Part shown: in pieces, positions 1-8,423 of the stretch
Numbering within the stretch: the first letter of the stretch is position 1
Layout of the letters: each line of letters begins with the position of its first letter
Source: NORP110 sp051251595
GTDB lineage: Bacteria > Pseudomonadota > Alphaproteobacteria > Rhodobacterales > Rhodobacteraceae
Assembly (NCBI GenBank): GCA_051251595.1
Contig: JBPOFA010000003.1
Coordinates: forward strand, 248,001 to 312,000
DNA length: 64,000 nt
Direction of reading: 5' to 3'
Position numbers and translations under genes: made by a program
The notes under the pieces: generated by a model
What the model was told of the DNA's origin: nothing
The model's database searches: none
Seen by the model: only the letters and a program-made list of their open reading frames with translations

Positions 1-2
1 TT

Positions 3-299
3 GATCTGGAGGCGGACCCGGAAGAGCTGAACAACCTTGCAGGCGACCCTCAACATGCAGGAACGGCCCAGGTTCTGGCGGAAAAGGTCCGGCAAAGATG
101 GGATATGGATGCCTATGACGCGGAAGTGCGCCAGTCTCAGGCGCGCCGTCTGGTGACCTATGAGGCGCTGCGAAACGGCGCCTATTTCCCTTGGGATTTC
201 CAACCGCTGCAAAAAGCGTCCGAGCGCTACATGCGCAACCACATGGATTTGAACGTTTTGGAAGAAAGCCAGCGTTTTCCCAGAGATAAGAAGGGTTAA
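3..299 (+). CDS. Sulfatase family protein, C-terminal fragment (5' end outside window)
   Basis: The frame is open from the window edge, so only the last 98 residues are present. The beginning reads D-L-E-A-D-P-E-E-L-N-N-L-A, the tail signature of alkaline-phosphatase-fold sulfatases (Y/F-D-L-x-x-D-P-x-E-x-x-N-L). The formylglycine and metal sites would lie upstream and cannot be checked. The following oxidoreductase starts only tens of bases later, which suggests one transcript with the GMC enzyme and the ABC importer. The substrate is unknown; a choline-sulfatase-like or other alkyl/aryl sulfatase is possible. Confidence 0.75.
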   Translation, partial: DLEADPEELNNLAGDPQHAGTAQVLAEKVRQRWDMDAYDAEVRQSQARRLVTYEALRNGAYFPWDFQPLQKASERYMRNHMDLNVLEESQRFPRDKKG

Positions 300-341
300 G
301 GACATGTGCGTAGGCAACAAAAGGCCCAAACGGGTGGGCGC

Positions 342-2006
342 ATGACAGAGGCCGATTACGTCATCGTCGGGTCCGGCTCTGCGGGCAGTGCGCTTGCCAG
401 CCGCTTGTCCGAAGACGGCAAGCATTCCGTCCTTGTGCTGGAATTTGGCGGCACGGATGCCGGGCCTTTCATTCAGATGCCCGGCGCCTTGTCCTTTCCC
501 ATGAACATGTCGCGCTATGATTGGGGATTTCAGTCAGAACCCGAAGCGCAACTGAACGGGCGCAGGCTGGTGGTACCGCGTGGCAAGGTTGTGGGCGGGT
601 CGTCCTCAATCAACGGCATGGTCTATGTGCGCGGTCACGCAGGGGATTTCGATCACTGGAACGAAACCGGCGCGACAGGCTGGGGCTATACAGATGTGCT
701 GCCCTATTTCAAGCGCATGGAAAACTGGACCCATGGCGGACATGGCGGTGATCCGGATTGGCGCGGTCGTTCGGGGCCTTTGTATGTCTCTCGGGGAAAA
801 CGGGACAACCCGTTGCACGCAGCCTTTGTGACTGCTGGTCAACAGGCCGGATTTGAAAAGACAGACGATTACAACGGCGAAAAACAAGAAGGCTTTGGCC
901 CGATGGACAGCACCATCCACAACGGTGTGCGGTGGTCTGCGGCGAATGCTTATCTGAAACCCGCCCTGAAACGGCCGAATGTGGAGATGCTGCGCTGTTT
1001 TGTGCAGCGCGTTGTTTTTAACGGAACGCGTGCCATTGGCGTCGAAATCCTGCGCAAAGGCAAGACGCAGATCGTGCGGGCCCGGGCAGAGGTGATCCTA
1101 GCGGCCTCATCCATCAACAGCCCGAAAATATTGATGTTGTCGGGCATTGGCCCGGGACAGCATTTGGCAGAACATGGCATTGACCCGGTCGCCGACCGCG
1201 CCGGTGTTGGGGGGAACCTGCAGGACCATTTGGAAGTTTATTTTCAACAGGCCAGCACACAACCCATTACGCTTTTCAAGCACTGGAACTTGTGGGGTAA
1301 GGGCCGTGTAGGGCTGGAATGGCTGCTGACTGGGGGCGGGCTGGGGGCCTCTAACCACTTTGAATCCGCAGGGTTTATTCGCTCGCGGGCCGGGGTGAAA
1401 TATCCGGACATCCAGTTCCATTTTTTGCCAATCGCGGTGCGCTATGATGGCAAAGCCATTGCCCAAGGGCATGGCTATCAGGCCCATGTGGGCCCGATGC
1501 GTGCTGAATCCCGTGGCACTGTGCGGCTGCGATCCGCTGATCCACTTGCCGCGCCTGAAATCCGGTTTAACTATATGACAACCGATCAGGATTGGATTGA
1601 TTTTCGACATTGCATCCGCGTCACGCGTGAAATTCTGTCCCAGCCGGCCTTTGCCCCGTTTCGCGGCAAAGAGATCCAGCCCGGTGACGATGTGCAGACG
1701 GATGCGCAAATTGATGACTTTATCCGCGAACATGCGGAAAGCGCGTATCACCCTTGTGGCACGTGCAAGATGGGGCGCGTCGATGATCCGACGGCCGTTG
1801 TTGACCCCCATGGTCGTGTGATCGGGGTCGATGCGTTGCGTGTGGCGGATTCATCGATCTTTCCGCGCATAACAAACGGAAACTTGAACGCTCCTTCAAT
1901 CATGGTCGGCGAAAAAATGGCCGATCATATCTTGGGAAAGGCGCCGCTGGCGCCCTTAAACGACCCGCCTTGGATCAATCCAAAGTGGGAGATTTCGGAC
2001 CGGTGA
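342..2006 (+). CDS. GMC-family FAD-dependent oxidoreductase (choline dehydrogenase-like)
   Basis: A 554-residue flavoenzyme expected to oxidise an alcohol to an aldehyde. The N-terminal dinucleotide fold G-S-G-S-A-G-S-A-L lies near residue 9. Both GMC signatures are present: G-K-V-V-G-G-S-S-S-I-N-G-M and A-S-S-I-N-S-P-K-I-L-M-L-S-G-I-G-P. The catalytic His is in Y-H-P-C-G-T-C-K-M-G (about 469) and the paired Asn in R-I-T-N-G-N (about 510). I chose ATG 342, just before the FAD fold; a GTG at 306 would add 12 unlikely residues. There is no secretion signal. A sulfatase precedes it and an importer follows, so the substrate may be the alcohol freed by the sulfatase. The resemblance to BetA does not prove choline as substrate. 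Confidence 0.9.
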   Translation: MTEADYVIVGSGSAGSALASRLSEDGKHSVLVLEFGGTDAGPFIQMPGALSFPMNMSRYDWGFQSEPEAQLNGRRLVVPRGKVVGGSSSINGMVYVRGHAGDFDHWNETGATGWGYTDVLPYFKRMENWTHGGHGGDPDWRGRSGPLYVSRGKRDNPLHAAFVTAGQQAGFEKTDDYNGEKQEGFGPMDSTIHNGVRWSAANAYLKPALKRPNVEMLRCFVQRVVFNGTRAIGVEILRKGKTQIVRARAEVILAASSINSPKILMLSGIGPGQHLAEHGIDPVADRAGVGGNLQDHLEVYFQQASTQPITLFKHWNLWGKGRVGLEWLLTGGGLGASNHFESAGFIRSRAGVKYPDIQFHFLPIAVRYDGKAIAQGHGYQAHVGPMRAESRGTVRLRSADPLAAPEIRFNYMTTDQDWIDFRHCIRVTREILSQPAFAPFRGKEIQPGDDVQTDAQIDDFIREHAESAYHPCGTCKMGRVDDPTAVVDPHGRVIGVDALRVADSSIFPRITNGNLNAPSIMVGEKMADHILGKAPLAPLNDPPWINPKWEISDR

Positions 2007-2048
2007 TGCAACTTGCAGACTATTGTGTATTCTGGTTCCGAAGAATCG

Positions 2049-2066
2049 GACGGCCTCGAAGCCGTC
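2049..2066 (+). promoter_or_regulatory. Intercistronic hairpin before the binding-protein gene
   Basis: Arms GACGGC and GCCGTC pair perfectly around a 6-base loop in the 81-base gap between the oxidoreductase and the binding-protein gene. No T-run follows, so it is not a terminator. Such hairpins can protect the 5' end of a highly expressed binding-protein mRNA; that role is inference. Confidence 0.3.
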
Positions 2067-2087
2067 TCAGACAATCGGGAGAACATA

Positions 2088-3674
2088 ATGTCTGACGAAC
2101 TTAAGTATCTAAGCAAACGCGTTGCCAAGGGCCTGATGCACAGACGTGCCTTCATGGGGCGGGCCGCAGCATTGGGTATGACGTCGACCATCGCGACTGG
2201 CCTTTTGACCTCTGCGGCGCGGGCGGCAGGCCCAATCAAGGGCGGAACGATCAAGCTAGGCGTGCAAGGCGGGTCTACAACCGACACGCTTGATCCGGCG
2301 CTGACAACAAATTCTACGGGTACGGCTGTTCTGCGCCTTTGGGGTGAGCCGCTGGTGGAACTGGCTCCAGATGGCGGGTTAGAGCCCAAGGTGGCAGAAT
2401 CCTTCGAGGCCTCGCCAGATGCCAAGGTTTGGACCTTTACGATGCGCCCAGGCGTAACCTTCAGCGATGGCAAGGCCTGCACCGCAGAAGATGTCGTTGC
2501 CACGCTGACACGCCATGCTGGTGAGGATTCCAAATCAGGCGCGCTTGGTTTGCTTCGCGGGATTGTGAAAATGACGGCAGATGGCAACAAGGTTGTGATC
2601 GAACTTGATGGTCCAAACGCCGATCTTCCGTATTTGCTGACGGATTATCACCTGATGATTCAGCCAAATGGCGGCATGGATGATCCAAATGCTGCTATCG
2701 GCACGGGCCCCTATATTTTGAAAGCATATGAAATGGGGGTTCAGTTCTCGTTTGAAAAGAACCCGAATTACTGGGATCCGAATCTGGGACATGCCGATAG
2801 CATCGAAGTGATCGCGATCAACGATGATACGGCACGTATTGCGGCGCTGCAGTCGGGTCAGGTGCATATCATCAACCGTGTGCCGCCGAAGGTGGCTGGG
2901 CTGGCCGGCCGCGCACCAGGTGTCGAGGTTCGCAGCAAATCCGGCCCCGGGCAGTACGTTTTCAACATGTTCGCGAACACCGCGCCGTTTGATAACAACG
3001 ATCTGCGCCTTGCGCTGAAATACGCGATGAACCGCGAAGAAATGGTCGAAAAGATCCTTTTCGGCTATGGTTCCATCGGAAACGATACGCCGATCAATGC
3101 GTCTTATCCTTTGTTCTCGGATGACATTCCGCAATACACATATGACCCCGAAAAGGCGGCATTTCATTTCAAGAAATCCGGTCATGACGGCTCTATCTTG
3201 TTGCGGACATCGGACAATTCTTTCCCGGGCGCCCCGGACGCGTCGCAGCTGTTCCAACAAAGCGCCAAGGCGGCTGGAATTGACATCGAGGTCAAACGCG
3301 AACCCAATGACGGCTATTGGTCAGAAGTCTGGAATGCGCAGCCCTTCTGCACCAGTTATTGGAGCGGTCGGCCAACGCAGGACGCGATCTTCTCTACCGC
3401 GTTCAGTTCAAGCGCTGACTGGAACGACACGCGCTTTTACCACGAAGATTTTGACAACATGCTTGTTGCCGCCCGTGGAGAGCTGGATGAGGCCAAACGC
3501 AAAGCGATCTATCGCGATATGAGCCTGATGATCCATGAGCAAGGCGGTCAGATTTGTCCGATGTTCAATGATTTCGTCGACGCGACGTCAGACGCCGTGG
3601 ATGGCTGGGAAGAGACCAAAGGGCTCGAACTGATGAACCAGTATGCGCCGAGCAAAATGTGGCTCAAGGCTTAG
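2088..3674 (+). CDS. ABC transporter substrate-binding protein, family 5, Tat signal
   Basis: A 528-residue DppA/OppA-like (SBP_bac_5) periplasmic binding protein. A twin-arginine motif H-R-R-A-F-M-G (residues 18-24) is followed by a hydrophobic stretch and a probable cleavage near A-A-R-A-A-G. The mature part starts G-G-T-I-K-L-G-V-Q and contains F-E-K-N-P-N-Y-W-D-P, typical of the family. Start ATG 2088 has GGGAGAAC a few bases upstream; an upstream TTG at 2013 would put 25 residues before the signal. Permease genes follow with overlaps. Export by Tat suggests it folds, or binds ligand, in the cytoplasm. The ligand is not predictable: these proteins bind peptides, opines, glycosides and others. 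Confidence 0.92.
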   Translation: MSDELKYLSKRVAKGLMHRRAFMGRAAALGMTSTIATGLLTSAARAAGPIKGGTIKLGVQGGSTTDTLDPALTTNSTGTAVLRLWGEPLVELAPDGGLEPKVAESFEASPDAKVWTFTMRPGVTFSDGKACTAEDVVATLTRHAGEDSKSGALGLLRGIVKMTADGNKVVIELDGPNADLPYLLTDYHLMIQPNGGMDDPNAAIGTGPYILKAYEMGVQFSFEKNPNYWDPNLGHADSIEVIAINDDTARIAALQSGQVHIINRVPPKVAGLAGRAPGVEVRSKSGPGQYVFNMFANTAPFDNNDLRLALKYAMNREEMVEKILFGYGSIGNDTPINASYPLFSDDIPQYTYDPEKAAFHFKKSGHDGSILLRTSDNSFPGAPDASQLFQQSAKAAGIDIEVKREPNDGYWSEVWNAQPFCTSYWSGRPTQDAIFSTAFSSSADWNDTRFYHEDFDNMLVAARGELDEAKRKAIYRDMSLMIHEQGGQICPMFNDFVDATSDAVDGWEETKGLELMNQYAPSKMWLKA

Positions 3675-4639
3675 GCCGCGCCGTGTCATCAATCGTAACA
3701 CTGGTGGCCCAACGCTTAGGGTTGGGCCTCCTTTTATTATTCGCGGTGTCGGTTCTGATCTTTGTCGGAACCGAAATCCTGCCAGGCGATGTTGCACAGT
3801 CCGTTCTGGGACAATCCGCAACACCAGAGGCCCTGGCGAACCTGAGAGAGGAAATGGGTCTGAATGAACCCGCGCTTGGCCGGTATTTCGGCTGGCTCGG
3901 GGGCGTACTTACCGGTGACTTGGGCACATCTCTGACCAGTGGCCAAGGCATTACTGAACAGATTTCCGGACGTTTGGGAAACACGATGTTCTTGGCCTTT
4001 TGGGCGGCTGTCGTCGCCGTTCCTCTGGCCATCTTGTTGGGCCTGGTTGCCGTGCGTTACCGTAACCGCTGGCCGGATAAGCTGATTTCAGCAGCGACAC
4101 TTGCATCAATTTCACTACCGGAATTTTTTGTTGGCTACGTCCTGATCTATTTCGTAGCCGTCAAGTTACGATGGTTCCCGTCAGTGTCGATTATCAACGA
4201 GTCGATGAGCTTTGGCGCAAAATTGGGCGCAATTGCCCTTCCGGTGACAGTGCTGACGCTTGTTGTTCTTGCCCATATGATGCGCATGACACGTGCAGCG
4301 ATTTTGAATGTTATGCAATCGGCCTATATCGAAACGGCAGAGCTGAAGGGCATGTCGCAGTTCAAGGTCATCTTTCGCCACGCCTTCCCGAACGCGATTT
4401 CGCCAATCGTGAATGTCGTGATGCTGAACCTGGCCTATCTGGTCGTTGGCGTCGTCGTGGTCGAGGTGATCTTTACCTATCCGGGCATGGGGCAGTATCT
4501 GGTGGATCACGTGTCCAAACGTGACGTGCCGGTGGTGCAGGCCTGTGGCCTTATTTTTGCAGCTGTCTATATCGGGCTGAACCTTATTGCGGACATTGTC
4601 TCAATCATCTCCAATCCAAGATTGAGGCATCCAAAATGA
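3659..4639 (+). CDS. ABC transporter permease, DppB family
   Basis: A 326-residue inner-membrane permease with about six hydrophobic segments. The N-terminal helix is followed by the periplasmic E-I-L-P-G-D region found in DppB/OppB proteins. The EAA loop that docks the ATPase is E-L-K-G-M-S-Q-F-K-V-I-F-R-H-A-F-P-N-A near residues 222-240. GTG 3659 overlaps the end of the binding-protein gene; GTG 3683 is an equally plausible start, and neither has a clear ribosome site, so translation is probably coupled. The stop overlaps the next start (ATGA). Confidence 0.9.
   Translation: MAQGLGRAVSSIVTLVAQRLGLGLLLLFAVSVLIFVGTEILPGDVAQSVLGQSATPEALANLREEMGLNEPALGRYFGWLGGVLTGDLGTSLTSGQGITEQISGRLGNTMFLAFWAAVVAVPLAILLGLVAVRYRNRWPDKLISAATLASISLPEFFVGYVLIYFVAVKLRWFPSVSIINESMSFGAKLGAIALPVTVLTLVVLAHMMRMTRAAILNVMQSAYIETAELKGMSQFKVIFRHAFPNAISPIVNVVMLNLAYLVVGVVVVEVIFTYPGMGQYLVDHVSKRDVPVVQACGLIFAAVYIGLNLIADIVSIISNPRLRHPK
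3706..3736 (+). terminator. Terminator-like hairpin inside the start of the permease gene
   Basis: GGCCCAAC (3706-3713) and GTTGGGCC (3721-3728) form a perfect 8-bp stem with a 7-base loop, followed by a T-rich stretch (TCCTTTTA). It lies 32 bases after the binding-protein stop but within the first codons of the downstream permease. Partial termination here would give more binding protein than permease, as is usual for such operons; this is inference from position and shape. Confidence 0.45.
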
Positions 4640-5451
4640 AGATACCTGTTTCAGCACTGCTTGGGTTAACCGTCACGGGTGCCTTTTTCCTGATGGCGAT
4701 CTTTGCGCCGCTCTTGGCCCCTTACGGCATGGCCGAAGTTGTCGGCGAAGTGTGGGAGCCGCGATCCTCTGAATTCCTGTTGGGCACCGACAATATCGGG
4801 CGCGACCTGTTAAGCCGCATGATTTACGGCGGGCGCACCACGATCCTGATTGCGACATTGGCGACCATCCTGTCGTTCACCATGGGGTCGTTTCTGGGCT
4901 TTACGGCCGCTGTGATCGGCGGCTGGATTGATCAGCTGATGTCGCGGCTTGTGGATCTGTTGATGTCGATCCCCACGCTGATTTTCGCATTGGTCGTGTT
5001 GTCAGTGATGCCGGTGACGGTGCCGATACTGATCATCGTGATGGGGCTTTTGGATTCAACCCGCGTGTACCGCCTGTCCAGGGCGGTTGCCGTTGACATC
5101 AACGTGCAGGATTTCGTCGAAGCAGCCAAGCTGCGCGGCGAAAAACGCACATGGATCATCTTTCGTGAAATCCTGCCAAACGCACTGTCACCGCTGGTGG
5201 CAGAGCTGGGCTTGCGGTTCATATTTGCGGTTCTGTTCCTGTCGACCCTGTCCTTTCTGGGGCTGGGCGTACAGCCGCCGTCCTCTGATTGGGGCGGCAT
5301 GGTCAAGGAAAACAAGGACGGCATCGTGTTTGGAATTGGGGCCGCGCTGATCCCTGCGGCGGCAATTTCAATTCTGGCGATTTCGGTGAATTTGGTGGCG
5401 GATTGGGTGCTCAACCGCACCTCCGACCTGAAAGGAGGCCGGGGTGGCTGA
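4636..5451 (+). CDS. ABC transporter permease, DppC family
   Basis: A 271-residue second permease of the same importer. It starts with a hydrophobic helix and then shows the DppC landmark L-L-G-T-D-N-I-G-R-D-L-L-S-R followed by five more hydrophobic segments. The EAA loop is E-A-A-K-L-R-G-E-K-R-T-W-I-I-F-R-E-I. It overlaps the previous gene by 4 bases and its 3' end contains the AAAGGAGG ribosome site of the ATPase gene, so the three genes are translated as a unit. Confidence 0.92.
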   Translation: MKIPVSALLGLTVTGAFFLMAIFAPLLAPYGMAEVVGEVWEPRSSEFLLGTDNIGRDLLSRMIYGGRTTILIATLATILSFTMGSFLGFTAAVIGGWIDQLMSRLVDLLMSIPTLIFALVVLSVMPVTVPILIIVMGLLDSTRVYRLSRAVAVDINVQDFVEAAKLRGEKRTWIIFREILPNALSPLVAELGLRFIFAVLFLSTLSFLGLGVQPPSSDWGGMVKENKDGIVFGIGAALIPAAAISILAISVNLVADWVLNRTSDLKGGRGG

Positions 5452-7075
5452 CATGCTATTGGATATCCGCAATCTGCACATAGAGGCGACGGTTTACCCC
5501 GCAGGGGAACCGGCGCAGGATTTTGTGATTGTCGATGACGTTTCATTGACCCTGGAAAAGGGCAAGGTGCTGGGCCTCATCGGCGAAAGCGGGGCGGGTA
5601 AATCGACCATTGGTCTGTCCGCCATGGGCTATGGGCGCGGCAGTATTCGGCTGTCGGGCGAGGTGTTTGTAAATGGCCGCGATATTCTGAAAGGCGGGGC
5701 CGCCGGTCTTAGAAAACTGCGCGGCAAAGAAGTCACCTATGTTTCGCAGTCGGCCGCGGCCTCTTTCAACCCGGCCAAGAAACTGATGGAGCAGATCATC
5801 GAAGCGGCCCTGGAACATGGCGTTGCCAACAAGGAAGAGGCCGAAAAACGCGCGATCCGCCTGTTCGAAGAGCTAAGCCTGCCAGAGCCGGATAAGATCG
5901 GCAATCGCTATCCGCATCAGGTGTCGGGCGGGCAGTTGCAACGCGCCATGACCGTGATGGCTCTGGTCCCGGAACCAGATCTGATCGTCTTTGACGAACC
6001 AACCACGGCGCTTGATGTGACCACGCAGATTGATGTGCTGGCGGCGATCAAAAAGGCGATCCGCAACACCGGTGTCGCGGCTCTTTACATCACCCATGAT
6101 CTTGCCGTCGTAGCCCAGGTCAGTGACGAAATAATGGTGTTACGAAATGGGGAAAAGATTGAACGAAATACAGCCGAAAACATCATAAACAACCCACAAG
6201 AGGAATACACGCAGGCACTTGTTTCGGTTCGTTCAATTGACCATGCAGAGCAAAGCCCAAGTGCCAATCCCTTGATGGTCGCACGTAACATCACAGCGTC
6301 CTATGGCAATACGGTCCAGGTTCTCAGCGATGTATCCATAGAGGTGCATCCAGGCCAAACCCTTGCCGTTGTTGGCGAAAGTGGATCGGGAAAATCGACG
6401 CTGGCGCGCGTTTTGACCGGGCTTTTGCCGCCGTCAGAGGGCAGCGTCACCTTTGCCGGGCGCACCCTTAGCCCGGCCCTTCCGCAGCGCACCAAAGAGG
6501 ACCTGCGCCAGATCCAAATGATCTATCAGATGGCCGACACGGCGATGAACCCGCGCCAGACCGTTGGCACGATTATTGGGCGGCCTTTGGATTTTTATTT
6601 CGGCCTCAAGGGCGTGCCGCGCCGCGAACGCATCATAGAGCTGTTGGACGAGATTGAGCTGGGCGAAGACTTTATGGATCGCTACCCGGCAGAGCTTTCT
6701 GGCGGGCAAAAGCAACGTGTCTGCATCGCGCGGGCCTTGGCCGCAAAGCCAAAGCTCATCATCTGCGACGAAGTCACCAGCGCGTTGGACCCGTTGGTTG
6801 CGGATGGGATTCTAAAGCTGTTGTTGCGGCTGCAAAAACGCGAGGACGTGGCCTATTTGTTTATCACGCACGATCTGGCCACGGTCAAAGCCATCGCCGA
6901 TAGTATTGCTGTCATGTATCAAGGAAGCTTGGTGCGCTATGGCGCGAAAAGCCTGGTCTTGGCACCGCCCTATGACGATTACACCGACTTGCTTTTGTCA
7001 TCCGTTCCGGAAATGCGGATCGGCTGGCTGGAAGAAGTGTTGGAACATCGAAAAATGGAAAGCGCTGGAAACTGA
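5444..7075 (+). CDS. ABC transporter, fused double ATP-binding protein (DppD-DppF type)
   Basis: A 543-residue protein holding two complete nucleotide-binding domains. Domain 1: Walker A G-E-S-G-A-G-K-S-T (about residue 47), signature V-S-G-G-Q-L-Q-R, Walker B L-I-V-F-D-E-P-T-T-A-L-D. Domain 2: G-E-S-G-S-G-K-S-T (about 312), L-S-G-G-Q-K-Q-R, L-I-I-C-D-E-V-T-S-A-L-D. GTG 5444 is preferred because AAAGGAGG (5431-5438) is 5 bases before it; ATG 5453 would be 14 bases away. It overlaps the permease gene by 8 bases and completes the importer: binding protein, two permeases, one fused ATPase. Confidence 0.93.
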   Translation: MADMLLDIRNLHIEATVYPAGEPAQDFVIVDDVSLTLEKGKVLGLIGESGAGKSTIGLSAMGYGRGSIRLSGEVFVNGRDILKGGAAGLRKLRGKEVTYVSQSAAASFNPAKKLMEQIIEAALEHGVANKEEAEKRAIRLFEELSLPEPDKIGNRYPHQVSGGQLQRAMTVMALVPEPDLIVFDEPTTALDVTTQIDVLAAIKKAIRNTGVAALYITHDLAVVAQVSDEIMVLRNGEKIERNTAENIINNPQEEYTQALVSVRSIDHAEQSPSANPLMVARNITASYGNTVQVLSDVSIEVHPGQTLAVVGESGSGKSTLARVLTGLLPPSEGSVTFAGRTLSPALPQRTKEDLRQIQMIYQMADTAMNPRQTVGTIIGRPLDFYFGLKGVPRRERIIELLDEIELGEDFMDRYPAELSGGQKQRVCIARALAAKPKLIICDEVTSALDPLVADGILKLLLRLQKREDVAYLFITHDLATVKAIADSIAVMYQGSLVRYGAKSLVLAPPYDDYTDLLLSSVPEMRIGWLEEVLEHRKMESAGN

Positions 7076-7176
7076 TTGGCATCCCGGCCAAAACTTGGCG
7101 CCGGCCTAGCAACGCATATGTTCACATGGGCGGGAACGAGCGAACGTTCATACCGCCAAACGACTGCGGCTAGGCG

Positions 7177-7323
7177 TTAGTTGATTTCTTCGCCCGTATC
7201 GACAAGCCAGCCACCTGGGCCCGCAATATGGTCTGGCAAAAACACAATCATAGCTTCGCGAAATGCGATACATGCCATTGCGGCCATGACGATCTGGTCA
7301 AATGTTACCGGTGTGAATTCCAT
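7177..7323 (-). CDS. Small hypothetical protein, 48 residues
   Basis: A short open frame on minus beginning M-E-F-T-P-V-T-F-D-Q and ending D-T-G-E-E-I-N. A good ribosome site (GGGAGACGG) lies 4 bases before the ATG. The middle is hydrophobic (M-A-A-M-A-C-I-A-F and M-I-V-F-L-P) and the protein is acidic overall. It lies alone between the convergent ABC operon and truA. I do not recognise a family. Codon use is reasonable and the start context is good, so I consider it likely real but unproven. Confidence 0.5.
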   Translation of the reverse strand: MEFTPVTFDQIVMAAMACIAFREAMIVFLPDHIAGPGGWLVDTGEEIN

Positions 7324-7431
7324 CGGTCCGTCTCCCTAATCAAGTTCCTACTGTGTCACAGGGATTTTGGGCATAAAAAGGGCAAGAAACAGACACGGAC
7401 GGCGTATCTTTGTGGATGTGACAAAAAAGCA

Positions 7432-7463
7432 AAACAATGAGAATCAATATTTAATCATTGTTT
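7432..7463. promoter_or_regulatory. AT-rich 9-bp dyad, partly Fur-box-like
   Basis: AAACAATGA (7432-7440) and TCATTGTTT (7455-7463) are perfect inverted arms around 14 AT-rich bases. The left half with its continuation (AATGAGAATCA) resembles one half of a Fur-type iron box. The dyad is about 110 bases upstream of the small minus-strand ORF at 7323 and just beyond the end of truA. A regulatory site is inferred; no regulator can be assigned. Confidence 0.35.
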
Positions 7464-7545
7464 ATCAAATGATTACTAAAATTTTGAATTGTGACGTTGT
7501 TTTTGCAAACGGATTTATTTTGCGGCAACCGGCCCTGTTGGGCAC

Positions 7546-8313
7546 CTATGCGAAAGGGTCCGTTTCGTATCGGACTGCGGATAAATACAGCCCCCCCGGC
7601 GGGGAAACAGGCCCACAGGCGTTGCGATCCTTGGCCTCTAGGACCGTTTGAACATCCGCCGGATCCCAATAGCCTGCACCAACGCGTTCCAATGTCCCCA
7701 CAAGGCTGCGGACCTGATTGTGAAGAAAGCTCTTGGCCCGCACGTCGAACCGGAATTCTTGACCGTAAGGAATATCCACAACGTTGATGTCCAGAACATC
7801 CAAGGTTTTCATGGGGCTGTTGGCCTGGCAATTGGTGGATCTGAAGGTGGTAAAGTCGTGGTGCCCGATCAACAGGGCGGCCGCCTTTCGCATCGGACCA
7901 AGGGCCAGTTCATGCCCGACTTGCCAGACGCGTTCTGTTTCCAGCGTCACAGGTGCCCGCCGCGCCACCAGACGAAACAGGTACTGACGTTCGATTGCGG
8001 AAAACCGGGCGTGGAAATCGTCGCTGACCCGGGCAACCGAAAGGATCGCAATCGGGTTTGGCTTTAGGTGAAAGTTCAACGCCTCTGACAGGCGAAACGG
8101 ATCCCAGTCTTTGGTCATATCGCAATGGGCAATCTGCCCCACAGCATGCACCCCTGCATCCGTCCGGCCCGCTGCGGCAATGCCGGCATTTTCCGGTTCC
8201 AGCTTTAGCAAGGCCTTTTCAATGCATTCCTGCACGCTTGGAAGCGTGGGTTGCTTTTGCCACCCGCGAAAAGGGGTGCCGTCATATTCTATTTTCAAGG
8301 CGTAACGTGGCAT
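7546..8313 (-). CDS. truA: tRNA pseudouridine(38-40) synthase TruA
   Basis: A 255-residue enzyme that converts uridines 38-40 of the tRNA anticodon arm to pseudouridine. The start M-P-R-Y-A-L-K-I-E-Y-D-G-T-P-F-R-G-W-Q and the catalytic Asp in G-R-T-D-A-G-V-H-A (about residue 52) are diagnostic. The C-terminal half carries F-L-H-N-Q-V-R-S-L-V-G-T-L, also conserved. Length is normal. It is a lone minus-strand gene whose start faces the divergent ycjX-like gene. Confidence 0.96.
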   Translation of the reverse strand: MPRYALKIEYDGTPFRGWQKQPTLPSVQECIEKALLKLEPENAGIAAAGRTDAGVHAVGQIAHCDMTKDWDPFRLSEALNFHLKPNPIAILSVARVSDDFHARFSAIERQYLFRLVARRAPVTLETERVWQVGHELALGPMRKAAALLIGHHDFTTFRSTNCQANSPMKTLDVLDINVVDIPYGQEFRFDVRAKSFLHNQVRSLVGTLERVGAGYWDPADVQTVLEAKDRNACGPVSPPGGLYLSAVRYETDPFA

Positions 8314-8423
8314 AGGCTGGCCTTACAATGCCAGATCGTGAGGGACAATCCCCTGACAAGCTTCCCCCTAGTGATTTGTGCCAAAGGCACCTATGTAAAG
8401 CGCGGATGCAAAGGGGAAATGAC

